DNA of 15,335 nt from Thiotrichales bacterium HSG1 (GTDB taxonomy: Bacteria > Pseudomonadota > Gammaproteobacteria > Beggiatoales > Beggiatoaceae), in NCBI GenBank assembly GCA_030378125.1, contig JAUCGN010000021.1, positions 1-15,335 of the forward strand. The letters run 5' to 3'. The notes beneath the pieces are model-generated. The model did not search any database and had not been told where the DNA came from. It saw only the letters and a list, made by a program, of their open reading frames with translations. This document shows, in pieces, positions 7,259 through 13,488 of the stretch; within the stretch, counting starts at the first letter, position 1; each line of letters begins with the position of its first letter. A program made the translations under genes and the position numbers.

Positions 7259-8626
7259 CTACAACATACGAACAACTCGAAACCCAATGTAGTTGTAACG
7301 CTTAGTCAGCTTGAGCCAACCACGGTTAGCAGACCGAACATTAGTAGAGTCGCAGGTCCAAGACCCGCCACGCAACACTCTGTTTTTATTGCCTTTTTTC
7401 CATACTGTACCATCAGTTGGAGCATTTTTATAATTATCATGCCAACCATCAGCACACCATTCTAAAACATTACCGGGCATATCGTATAAACCAAAAGCAT
7501 TGGGTGGAAATATGCCTACTTCGGTAGTTTGTTTACGACATTTGCCCTTTGGTCCGGAACCATAAGTAGAATCACCATCATAATTAGACAAATCAGTAGT
7601 TATAGTTTCTCCAAAGTAAAACGGTGTAGTTGTACCAGCCCGACAAGCATATTCCCATTCTGCTTCCGAAGGTAAGCGATAGGTTTTATTGGTTAATTTA
7701 GATAGTTTTTCACAAAATTTAACTGCACCATCCCAAGAAACTTGTTCAACTGGTCTTTTATCACCTTCAAAATTAGAAGGATTCGTACCCATAACTGCCA
7801 TCCATAAAGCTTGAGTTATTGGATATTTGCCCATGTAAAATGGTTGTTTAATAGTAACTTTATGTTGTGGGCTTTCAGAGTTATGATGTTCTTCTTCATC
7901 TTCAGGCGAACCCATCACAAATTCCCCAGCAGGGACGTAAACCATTTCTAAATTTACCCCATAGGCATTCTCAATTCTTTGTCTTGCGGTATGTTTAAGT
8001 CGTTCGTATATTTTACCTCTGGCATCAACTTTAACTACTTCAAAACTGAATTCTTCGCCTATCTTTACTTCAGACCTGACAGGTTTCGGAAACCTGTCAG
8101 GTATATCATCAGAACGTACCCAACCAATTAACTCCGGCCGTTTAGAAAAATCCATCGTCATACTTTGGAATACAGTTAGTTGAATTTTATCGGTATTTCT
8201 CCAAAACTTAACCACCATATTGCTACATACTAATTTTCTAAATTTACTCAATTTATCTGGATAGTCTTCTACAACTGAACCATTTTTTATCCGAATCTTC
8301 CGCTCCTTATCATCAATCACACAAACGAATAAGGCCTTCTTATGTTTAGACGCATATTCATATTCCAAATGAGTGTAACTTTTACCAGATTCAGGCTCAA
8401 TGCTACCATACCTAGCTCCCAAAATAAGTAAATACACATCTGATTCATCAATCCACCGTTCAATTATCCGCATCTGAGACTGAGACTTATCTCCAGCCGC
8501 AAACAATTCCATCCCAGCCGGGATATGCCCGGCTGCTAAAATAGACTCAACCGCAGCTTGCCTTTCATCTTTTAAATCCTCATAAGTAGAAGAGACAAAC
8601 ACTTGTAATTTTCTTTTATCAAACAT
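7259..8626 (-). CDS. DUF4062 + FGE/SUMF1 (C-type-lectin fold) fusion protein
   Basis: This 455-residue protein has two parts. Residues 5-105 match DUF4062, a TIR-like Rossmann domain found in conflict and NLR-like proteins: LQVFVSSTYEDLKDERQAA, then DVYLLILGARYGSI and SYTHLEYEYA. Residues 226-455 are a formylglycine-generating-enzyme-like domain: MVYVPAGEFVMGS, PVEQVSWDGAVKFCEKLS, YRLPSEAEWEYACRAGT, MPGNVLEWCADGW and RVLRGGSW, ending GFRVV. Such domains in bacteria are often binding modules on a C-type-lectin fold rather than enzymes. Here DUF4062 is the likely signalling or effector end and FGE the sensing end. Residues 175-185 between them are encoded by a palindromic repeat. The last 33 codons before the final arginine region differ in composition from the rest of the gene, as in DGR variable regions. 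No clear Shine-Dalgarno sequence is visible. The fold calls are firm; the biological role is inferred. Confidence 0.9.
   Translation of the reverse strand: MFDKRKLQVFVSSTYEDLKDERQAAVESILAAGHIPAGMELFAAGDKSQSQMRIIERWIDESDVYLLILGARYGSIEPESGKSYTHLEYEYASKHKKALFVCVIDDKERKIRIKNGSVVEDYPDKLSKFRKLVCSNMVVKFWRNTDKIQLTVFQSMTMDFSKRPELIGWVRSDDIPDRFPKPVRSEVKIGEEFSFEVVKVDARGKIYERLKHTARQRIENAYGVNLEMVYVPAGEFVMGSPEDEEEHHNSESPQHKVTIKQPFYMGKYPITQALWMAVMGTNPSNFEGDKRPVEQVSWDGAVKFCEKLSKLTNKTYRLPSEAEWEYACRAGTTTPFYFGETITTDLSNYDGDSTYGSGPKGKCRKQTTEVGIFPPNAFGLYDMPGNVLEWCADGWHDNYKNAPTDGTVWKKGNKNRVLRGGSWTCDSTNVRSANRGWLKLTKRYNYIGFRVVRML
7280..7378 (-). other. Possible DGR variable region (C-terminus of the FGE domain)
   Basis: Codons 417-449 of the DUF4062-FGE gene contain no A at any third position and are about 51% G+C (51 of 99 by count). 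The codons just before them (AAA, CCA, ACA, GTA, AAA, AAA, AAA, AGA) are A-rich in the third position. Variable codons such as ACC, TGC, GAC, GGT, CTC, TAC could each derive from AAC or AAT by change of A alone. The site, the end of an FGE domain between RGGSW and IGFRVV, is where DGR variable repeats normally lie. No template repeat or reverse transcriptase is in the window. Confidence 0.4.
8074..8102. repeat. Perfect 29-bp palindrome inside the DUF4062-FGE gene
   Basis: ACCTGACAGGTTTC, a single G, then GAAACCTGTCAGGT: two perfect 14-bp arms around one base. It is read in frame on the minus strand as IPDRFPKPVRS (residues 175-185), exactly between the DUF4062 and FGE domains. The shape is that of a REP-type or other mobile palindrome that entered coding DNA without breaking the frame. 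No second copy is in the window. Confidence 0.85.
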
Positions 8627-8819
8627 GATTTTATAATTTACTAAAAAGTGTAGGAACTAAAATATTTTCATAACACATTTACTTCTTTACTTATTTTTTC
8701 CTCATTTAATCTTAACCATTTTTCAGACCTTATGCAAGTTAGTACGCTACATATCACTGCCATTAAGTTAAAGAGATTTATTCGGACAACCACAAGGTAT
8801 TATCCCTACAAATCATCAT

Positions 8820-8838
8820 TAGACATCTCTCCTAAATA
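8820..8838 (+). repeat. Left terminal inverted repeat of the IS5-type element
   Basis: TAGACATCTCTCCTAAATA matches the reverse complement of 9727-9745 at 18 of 19 positions. The outer TA is likely the duplicated target dinucleotide, so the element proper starts with GACATC at 8822. Confidence 0.85.
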
Positions 8839-9743
8839 ACACATGAGTTAATATTGTGTTAAAATGCTCAATATATCAATAGAAAAATGAAATACCATGA
8901 AAAAATACAAAGAAATAGAGGCAGAAACACCTGCAAATTTCAAACGAATGACAGGAATATCAAAAGAAGACTTCCAAAGTTTATGTGACAAAACAGAAGC
9001 TTATATTGAGGAAGAAAAAATACATAATCCGCTGAAACAACGTGGTGTCAAAAAATCCAAACTATCTCTAACAGATTGTGTATTGTTAACAATTTATTAT
9101 CTTCATCATTATCCAACTTTTGCAAATTTGGCTAACATTTTTAACATAAGCGAATCCTATTGTCATAAAATTTATTCTCGTTATTCAAGAATTCTTGTCA
9201 AAGTTGAAACTCTTCCAAATCGTAAAAAAACATTGGAAAATCCGTCTGATACAGTTATCATAGACGTGACAGAACAACCAATAGAACGTCCTGTCAAAGG
9301 TCAAAAATCGTATTATTCTGGCAAAAAAAAACGACATACAATTAAAGTTCAAATACTTGCTTCTTGTATTGGAGAAATTTTGTCAGTTGACTGTGAAAAA
9401 GGTAGAAAACATGATTTTTCGATATTCAAACAAAGCGATGTTTTGATACATCCAGATTCTGAACTCCTAGCCGATTCAGGGTATCAAGGTATTAAAAAAT
9501 ATCATGAAAATTCTGTTATACCTATTAAAAAGAAAAAAGGAATTCCTCGTACAGATGAGGACAAAGCTCATAATAAGGCACTTTCAAAAAGACGGGTTTT
9601 GATTGAAAATATTAATCGATTGTGTAAAATTTTTCGTTGTGTTAAAGAAGTTTATCGAGGTAAACACAAAAATTACGGTTTAACATGGCGATTAGTTGCT
9701 GCTCTTGTCAATTTGAGATGTCGCTCTATTTAGGAAAGATGTC
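8822..9743 (+). mobile_element. Complete IS5-type insertion sequence, about 922 bp
   Basis: The element is bounded by near-perfect inverted repeats and flanked on both sides by TA, consistent with a TA target duplication. It carries one intact transposase gene whose stop codon lies inside the right repeat. It sits between the divergently oriented DUF4062-FGE gene and the ATPase gene, and interrupts neither. Removing it would leave about 360 bp between those two genes. The intact frame and repeats suggest recent insertion. Confidence 0.88.
8897..9733 (+). CDS. IS5-family transposase (DDE_Tnp_4 type)
   Basis: The 278-residue transposase has an N-terminal helix-turn-helix region (LSLTDCVLLTIYYLHHYPTF, then NISESYCHKIYSRYSRIL) and a DDE catalytic core. 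The triad is Asp123 (VIIDVTEQPIERP), Asp193 (LADSGYQG) and Glu237 (RVLIENINRL). The SYYSGKKKRHTIKVQ motif after the first aspartate is characteristic of this IS5-family branch. The frame is uninterrupted and full length, so the enzyme is probably active. It cuts and reinserts its own element and has no role in the neighbouring genes. The ATG lies 75 bp inside the left end; the stop TAG falls within the right inverted repeat. Confidence 0.93.
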   Translation: MKKYKEIEAETPANFKRMTGISKEDFQSLCDKTEAYIEEEKIHNPLKQRGVKKSKLSLTDCVLLTIYYLHHYPTFANLANIFNISESYCHKIYSRYSRILVKVETLPNRKKTLENPSDTVIIDVTEQPIERPVKGQKSYYSGKKKRHTIKVQILASCIGEILSVDCEKGRKHDFSIFKQSDVLIHPDSELLADSGYQGIKKYHENSVIPIKKKKGIPRTDEDKAHNKALSKRRVLIENINRLCKIFRCVKEVYRGKHKNYGLTWRLVAALVNLRCRSI

Positions 9744-9745
9744 TA
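9727..9745 (-). repeat. Right terminal inverted repeat of the IS5-type element
   Basis: Reading inward on the minus strand it is TAGACATCTTTCCTAAATA, one mismatch from the left end. It contains the transposase stop codon. Confidence 0.85.
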
Positions 9746-9778
9746 TTCCAGAACCATATAATCTTTATTTAATTAAAG

Positions 9779-9795
9779 TTTTGGATAGTCCTGCA
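9779..9795 (+). repeat. Dispersed short motif, copy 2
   Basis: TTTTGGATAGTCCTGCA on the plus strand, related to the copies at 3951-3971 and 9860-9879. With the latter it forms an inverted pair (TAGTCCTGCA facing TGCGGGACTA, one G-U or mismatch) enclosing about 64 bp upstream of the ATPase gene. Confidence 0.4.
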
Positions 9796-9859
9796 CAGAA
9801 TACTGTTCACTCTAAAAAAATGTTAAATATCAAATAAATGATAGATTTATCACTATAAA

Positions 9860-9879
9860 TTGCGGGACTACTCAATTTT
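9860..9879 (-). repeat. Dispersed short motif, copy 3
   Basis: On the minus strand it reads AAAATTGAGTAGTCCCGCAA, sharing TAGTCC(T/C)GCA and the preceding A/T-rich bases with copies 1 and 2. It ends 29 bp before the ATPase start, so it could lie in the promoter or leader of that operon. Confidence 0.4.
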
Positions 9880-9908
9880 CTTCTGCATAGATACCCGCGT
9901 GAGACAAT

Positions 9909-11120
9909 ATGAAATTAAAACGTTTTTCAGTAAAAGGATTTAAAAACTTTCGGCAAGAAGTTGTGCTGGAAAATATGGGAGATGTTTGTGTTATTCATGG
10001 AGAGAATAATGTTGGTAAATCGAATGTTTTGGAAGTGATGCGGTTACTTTTTGCAATCCTTGATGGTTTTAGTAATTCTCGTTTGGATTTAGATAGTTTT
10101 TTGTTAGCATTAGGAGAAGGAAAAGGAGATTTTTTGGAAAATTTGTTAAAAAATAATTCCTTTAAAATAGACGAATTGTTTACTTTTGGTTTAAATGATC
10201 CTATAGATATATCTATATTGTTAGATTGTGGAGAACAAATTGATATTAGTTTACCTTTTCAAAAACATCTAAAAAATTCAATTAATATACCTAAACCGCA
10301 AACGCCATGTGTTAAAGATTTCCTTGAAAAACGCTTTGAACTAATTGGTGTTGATCGGCAAATTAATGATAAAGAAACAGAAAATAAGCGTTGTATAGTA
10401 CCACAATCTCTTCTGCTACAACTTTACGATATTAAGGACTCTCCAGACCCAGAAATATTTGAAAAATGGGAATTATTTGTATCTACCTTACAAAAATTTA
10501 ATGATGTGCTTGGCGAAGGTGAATTTATTTCCGTATTCGATCGTGAATCCAATCGTTCTAATTTAGTATTCCAACCAGAAACCAAACCTAGACGTAGAAT
10601 ACCGATTGAAATATTAGGTTCTGGAATTCAACAAGTAGTGGCTCTTATCGCTAGATTGTTAGTTAGTGACGCAGATTTTATAGCGATTGAAGAACCAGAA
10701 TTGAATTTACGTTATACCTTGCAAGTACGTTTACAAGAAATTATTGCTGAAATAGTAAAAGCTCCAATAGGTCCTCAACAGATATTTTTAACTAGCCATT
10801 CTCCAGCATTTGAATTTGGTGAACATTTTTATGCTATGAAAGCTACTGATGATGGTCCAATAATAGAACATCGTCCTATTAAAGATGCTCATTTATTTAC
10901 CGAACATAGTGTTATTAATCCTAGTATTGATGGTAAAACAGCACCACAATGTTACGTAACTAGCGATGGATTAGTTAAATTACCAGAAGATACTTGCAAA
11001 GAGCTTGGAGTTGAACAAGGAGGTGGTATTGTTATCTTAAAACGCAAAGATAATGAACATGTAGAACTATTAACAGATGAACAATATTTTGACTTACTTG
11101 AGCCAATTAGTAATGAATGA
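9909..11120 (+). CDS. OLD-like/AAA_21 ATPase with C-terminal AbrB-like segment
   Basis: This 403-residue protein has an ABC/SMC-like ATP-binding core. It opens KLKRFSVKGFKNFR as OLD- and RecF-type ATPases do. Walker A is GENNVGKS (31-38), a signature-like LGSGIQQ is at 236-242, Walker B is FIAIEEPE (257-263), and the switch histidine is His297 in TSHSP. No Toprim nuclease domain follows, unlike full OLD proteins. Instead residues 349-394 (YVTSDGLVKLPEDTCKELGV, then GGGIVILKRKDNEHVELLT) resemble the swapped-hairpin AbrB/VapB/MazE DNA-binding fold typical of antitoxins. The stop overlaps the PIN nuclease gene by 8 nt. I infer an ATPase that carries the antitoxin-like domain and controls the PIN protein. 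The ATPase call is firm; the AbrB call is by eye. The ATG at 9909 gives the standard N-terminus but lacks a strong Shine-Dalgarno sequence. Confidence 0.85.
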   Translation: MKLKRFSVKGFKNFRQEVVLENMGDVCVIHGENNVGKSNVLEVMRLLFAILDGFSNSRLDLDSFLLALGEGKGDFLENLLKNNSFKIDELFTFGLNDPIDISILLDCGEQIDISLPFQKHLKNSINIPKPQTPCVKDFLEKRFELIGVDRQINDKETENKRCIVPQSLLLQLYDIKDSPDPEIFEKWELFVSTLQKFNDVLGEGEFISVFDRESNRSNLVFQPETKPRRRIPIEILGSGIQQVVALIARLLVSDADFIAIEEPELNLRYTLQVRLQEIIAEIVKAPIGPQQIFLTSHSPAFEFGEHFYAMKATDDGPIIEHRPIKDAHLFTEHSVINPSIDGKTAPQCYVTSDGLVKLPEDTCKELGVEQGGGIVILKRKDNEHVELLTDEQYFDLLEPISNE

Positions 11121-11676
11121 AATTGAAGTTGACAAATTATTACAAGTTGGCAATTTGACCATAACAGTTGATACAAATATACTTTATGAAATTAAAAGGT
11201 TTTTTAAAATATGCAATAAAATTAATAGTATGTCTAAATATAATATTAAAATGGTAATTTCTAGTCTTGTTCATACAGAAAAAATGTTCGATTTAAAACA
11301 AGCATATGGAAACAAATTTGATACTGATCACATCATTAAAGTTTTAAAAGATAAAAAAGTTGTTATTGAACCATTTACAGAATATCATGCAGAATCCATA
11401 GCTGAATGGATTGGTACACAATTTCCAACCAATGAAGAATGGCAAAAATATAAGCGTCAAGAATGTATTAATTGTTTGGGGATTAAAGGACAGAACTATG
11501 ATATTCCGGGTACTGGAAAAAAATGTGGTGCAAGAGTTGATTGGTTGATTGCTGGTTATGCTTATACTGAAGATTACTTGCTAATAACTGATGATAAAGG
11601 TAAAGAGTTTGAAAAAATTAAAAAGAAAACAACATTAGGAATTTTAGAAAAGGTCTTAACAGAATGGAAATATTAA
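11113..11676 (+). CDS. PIN-domain ribonuclease (VapC-like)
   Basis: This 187-residue protein has the PIN-domain acidic quartet: Asp20 in TVDTNIL, Glu56 in SLVHTEKMF, Asp143 in RVDWLIAGYA and Asp160 in LLITDD. PIN proteins of this kind cut RNA using bound divalent metal and are the toxins of VapBC systems. A cysteine group, Cys118, Cys121 and Cys138 (ECINCLG, KKCGA), between the second and third acids is unusual for small VapC toxins and could bind metal. The length exceeds the usual 130-140 residues. The frame is open from an ATG at 11077, but the ATG at 11113 is preferred because it limits the overlap with the ATPase gene to 8 nt. Its stop overlaps exbB by 13 nt. The pairing with an AbrB-like domain upstream mirrors VapB-VapC order. 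Confidence 0.82.
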   Translation: MNEIEVDKLLQVGNLTITVDTNILYEIKRFFKICNKINSMSKYNIKMVISSLVHTEKMFDLKQAYGNKFDTDHIIKVLKDKKVVIEPFTEYHAESIAEWIGTQFPTNEEWQKYKRQECINCLGIKGQNYDIPGTGKKCGARVDWLIAGYAYTEDYLLITDDKGKEFEKIKKKTTLGILEKVLTEWKY

Positions 11677-12110
11677 AATTATATCTAGATTATTTTGTCT
11701 TCGGCATTTTAGGTTTTATGAGCTTTCTGATGCTAACTTTTGCGATAGAACGTTTAATTTATTATGCCAGAATTAAATCCAAATTAATTAGCTTTCAAAA
11801 CATACATGAGTTAGAAATCGCTTTGACCAATAATTTAACCACTATTTCTACCATTGGGGCAAATGCTCCGTATGTCGGTTTATTAGGAACTGTGTTGGGA
11901 ATTATGATTACCTTTTATGACATTGGACAAGGTGGGAAAATTGATGCTAACACCGTTATGTTGGGTTTGGCATTAGCATTGAAAGCTACTGCGGCTGGTT
12001 TATTGGTGGCTATTCCTAGCATCATGTTTTATAATGGTTTATTACGCAAAGTTGAAGTATTAAAGTCTTTGTGGTTACAGTTACCAGAAAATAATTCCCA
12101 AACTCCATGA
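11664..12110 (+). CDS. exbB: ExbB-family proton channel (MotA/TolQ/ExbB)
   Basis: ExbB forms with ExbD the inner-membrane proton channel that energises TonB. The 148-residue protein is the short ExbB type, with three membrane helices: about 10-33 (FGILGFMSFLMLTFAIERLIYY), 63-85 (IGANAPYVGLLGTVLGIMITF) and 100-124 (LGLALALKATAAGLLVAIP). NAPYVGLLGTVLGIM and ALKATAAGLLVAIPSIMFYN are the signature motifs. It starts 13 nt inside the PIN gene and overlaps exbD by 4 nt, so it is probably translated by coupling. The transported ligand is not indicated because no TonB-dependent receptor is in the window. Confidence 0.95.
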   Translation: MEILKLYLDYFVFGILGFMSFLMLTFAIERLIYYARIKSKLISFQNIHELEIALTNNLTTISTIGANAPYVGLLGTVLGIMITFYDIGQGGKIDANTVMLGLALALKATAAGLLVAIPSIMFYNGLLRKVEVLKSLWLQLPENNSQTP

Positions 12111-12484
12111 AAAAATTCGATCAAATTAATGTTATTCCATTTATTGATATTATGTTGGTGGCATTGGCTATTGTACTATTGACAGCAACATTTATCACTC
12201 AAGGAATTATTGAGATAAATCTACCGACTGCTAAGAATGCAACGGCAGAATCCCAGCTAGAAACTATAGAAATTAGTATTGATGTTAATAAACAACTTTA
12301 TTATCAACAACAGCCTAGTTCACTTGAACAAATTTCCATTCAATTAGAAAAATTATCTAAACAAACTCCAATCGTGTTAAAAATTGACAAATTAGTATCG
12401 TTTGGCCAGTTTACCCAGTTGATAGATTTACTGAAAACTTATCAATTGGATCGTTTATCAATTATGACAATACAATCAAAATGA
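12107..12484 (+). CDS. exbD: ExbD-family biopolymer transport protein
   Basis: This 125-residue protein has one N-terminal membrane helix (about 11-31) containing the essential proton-carrying aspartate, Asp14 in PFIDIMLVALAIVLLTATF, followed by a periplasmic domain opening IEINLPTAKNA. This is the normal ExbD/TolR architecture, and the length is typical of the short ExbD type. The ATG overlaps the exbB stop and the stop overlaps the tonB start, each by 4 nt (ATGA). Together they give a tight exbB-exbD-tonB cassette. Confidence 0.95.
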   Translation: MKKFDQINVIPFIDIMLVALAIVLLTATFITQGIIEINLPTAKNATAESQLETIEISIDVNKQLYYQQQPSSLEQISIQLEKLSKQTPIVLKIDKLVSFGQFTQLIDLLKTYQLDRLSIMTIQSK

Positions 12485-13353
12485 GAAATACAAGTGCTGG
12501 CTTACTTATTTCCTTGATAATTCATGTTGTGATTGTTTATTCGATGGTTTCTTTCCTGCAAGTTCCTCCTGCACCTGAGAAACCTGAAATTATACCAATC
12601 AGTTTGAACATGTTTCAGCCAGAACCACTACCGGTTTTTAACAGCACTATCCCAGAAATTCCAACTATAGCTGAAAAAACACATTTAAACGATAATTTTG
12701 CTCTATTGCCATTACCTAAAAAAGTAAAACCAAGAAAGCGAAGAACTGTTAAAGCTAAAGTAAAACCTAAAAGAAAGTCAAAGAAAAAAACTGTCAAGGT
12801 TAAACGAAAAATTAAATCACGAGCTAAGAAACGAATTGTTAAGGCTAAACGAAAATCTCAATCTAAAAAACAAGTAATTAAATCTAGACCAAAAAAACAA
12901 GTTTCTAAGTCTAAGCAAGTTTCTAAATCTAAACGAAAAAAGAAAGTAGTTAAAAGCAAACCAAAAAAACAAATTGTTAAAGCTAAACCAAAAAAACGAA
13001 TTGTTAAGAAAAAACCAAAAATTAAACCTCAAATAAGCAAAGCTAAGGTCAACAAATCTAAGAAAGCAGAAAAAGCTTATCGCAAAAAATTAAACCGACT
13101 GATTGCAAAGAAAAAAACTTATCCACGCAAAGCAAAAAGAATGGGACAACAAGGTGTGGTTAGAGTATCATTTATAGTGTTGGCCAATGGAAAAATTAAA
13201 AATATAAGGATTGTAAAAAGTTCTGGCAGTATTTCATTGGATAAAGCGGCTAAAAAGCTAATTAAAAAAATATCAGGATCATTACCTTTTGGTAAGTCGA
13301 TCAAGCGTAAACAATGGCAATTTACGATAAATATTAAATATTTATTGAATTGA
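12481..13353 (+). CDS. tonB: TonB with an extremely basic periplasmic linker
   Basis: TonB carries energy from ExbBD to outer-membrane receptors. Residues 5-27 form the membrane anchor with Ser11 and His15 (LLISLIIHVVIVYSMV), the helix that contacts ExbD. A short proline-containing region (28-79) leads to a linker at 80-198, of which 63 of 119 residues are Lys or Arg by count, with almost no acidic residue. The C-terminal TonB_C domain (about 212-290) reads TYPRKAKRMGQQGVVRVSF, then LANGKIKNIRIVKSSG and LDKAAKKLI. Ordinary TonB has a Pro-rich Lys-Pro/Glu-Pro spacer; here the spacer is nearly pure Lys/Arg/Ser/Val and built from degenerate repeats of the type KPKKQIVKA. The length, 290 residues, is somewhat above the enteric norm of about 240. 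The identity is firm; the behaviour of the basic linker is unknown. Confidence 0.93.
   Translation: MRNTSAGLLISLIIHVVIVYSMVSFLQVPPAPEKPEIIPISLNMFQPEPLPVFNSTIPEIPTIAEKTHLNDNFALLPLPKKVKPRKRRTVKAKVKPKRKSKKKTVKVKRKIKSRAKKRIVKAKRKSQSKKQVIKSRPKKQVSKSKQVSKSKRKKKVVKSKPKKQIVKAKPKKRIVKKKPKIKPQISKAKVNKSKKAEKAYRKKLNRLIAKKKTYPRKAKRMGQQGVVRVSFIVLANGKIKNIRIVKSSGSISLDKAAKKLIKKISGSLPFGKSIKRKQWQFTINIKYLLN
12958..13007 (+). repeat. Tandem 27-nt repeat in the tonB linker
   Basis: Two 23-nt units, AAACCAAAAAAACAAATTGT plus TAA and the same with G for A at one position, start at 12958 and 12985. They encode KPKKQIV and KPKKRIV. More diverged relatives (AAACGAATTGTTAAGGC, about 12830-12845) occur earlier in the linker, so it seems to have grown by slippage or duplication. 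Confidence 0.75.
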
Positions 13354-13488
13354 AATAGTTCAACTTTGTAGGTCTGGTTAGTGGAAGTTTAACCCGACTT
13401 TCTCTAGTTTATTTTAAGCTTTTTTTAGTTTATCATACCAGCTCAATGTGAAATTCATGCTTCTATTAAAACTTCATATACTAAAAAT

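Noticed and set aside
8784..8805. Imperfect palindrome GGACAACC...GGTATTATCC
   Set aside because: Pairing needs a mismatch and a bulge; too weak to list as a repeat without other copies.
12615..13032. Phe/Leu-rich open frames opposite the tonB linker
   Set aside because: They are the antisense reading of Lys/Arg-rich codons (AAA to TTT), which makes hydrophobic-looking peptides; no start signal or family similarity.
12718..13074. CRISPR or satellite-like array in the A-rich repeats
   Set aside because: The repeats are coding, in frame with tonB, degenerate and without spacers.
13354..13488. Terminator after tonB
   Set aside because: Only 5-bp stems (such as GGTTA...TAACC) with no following T-run; not convincing.
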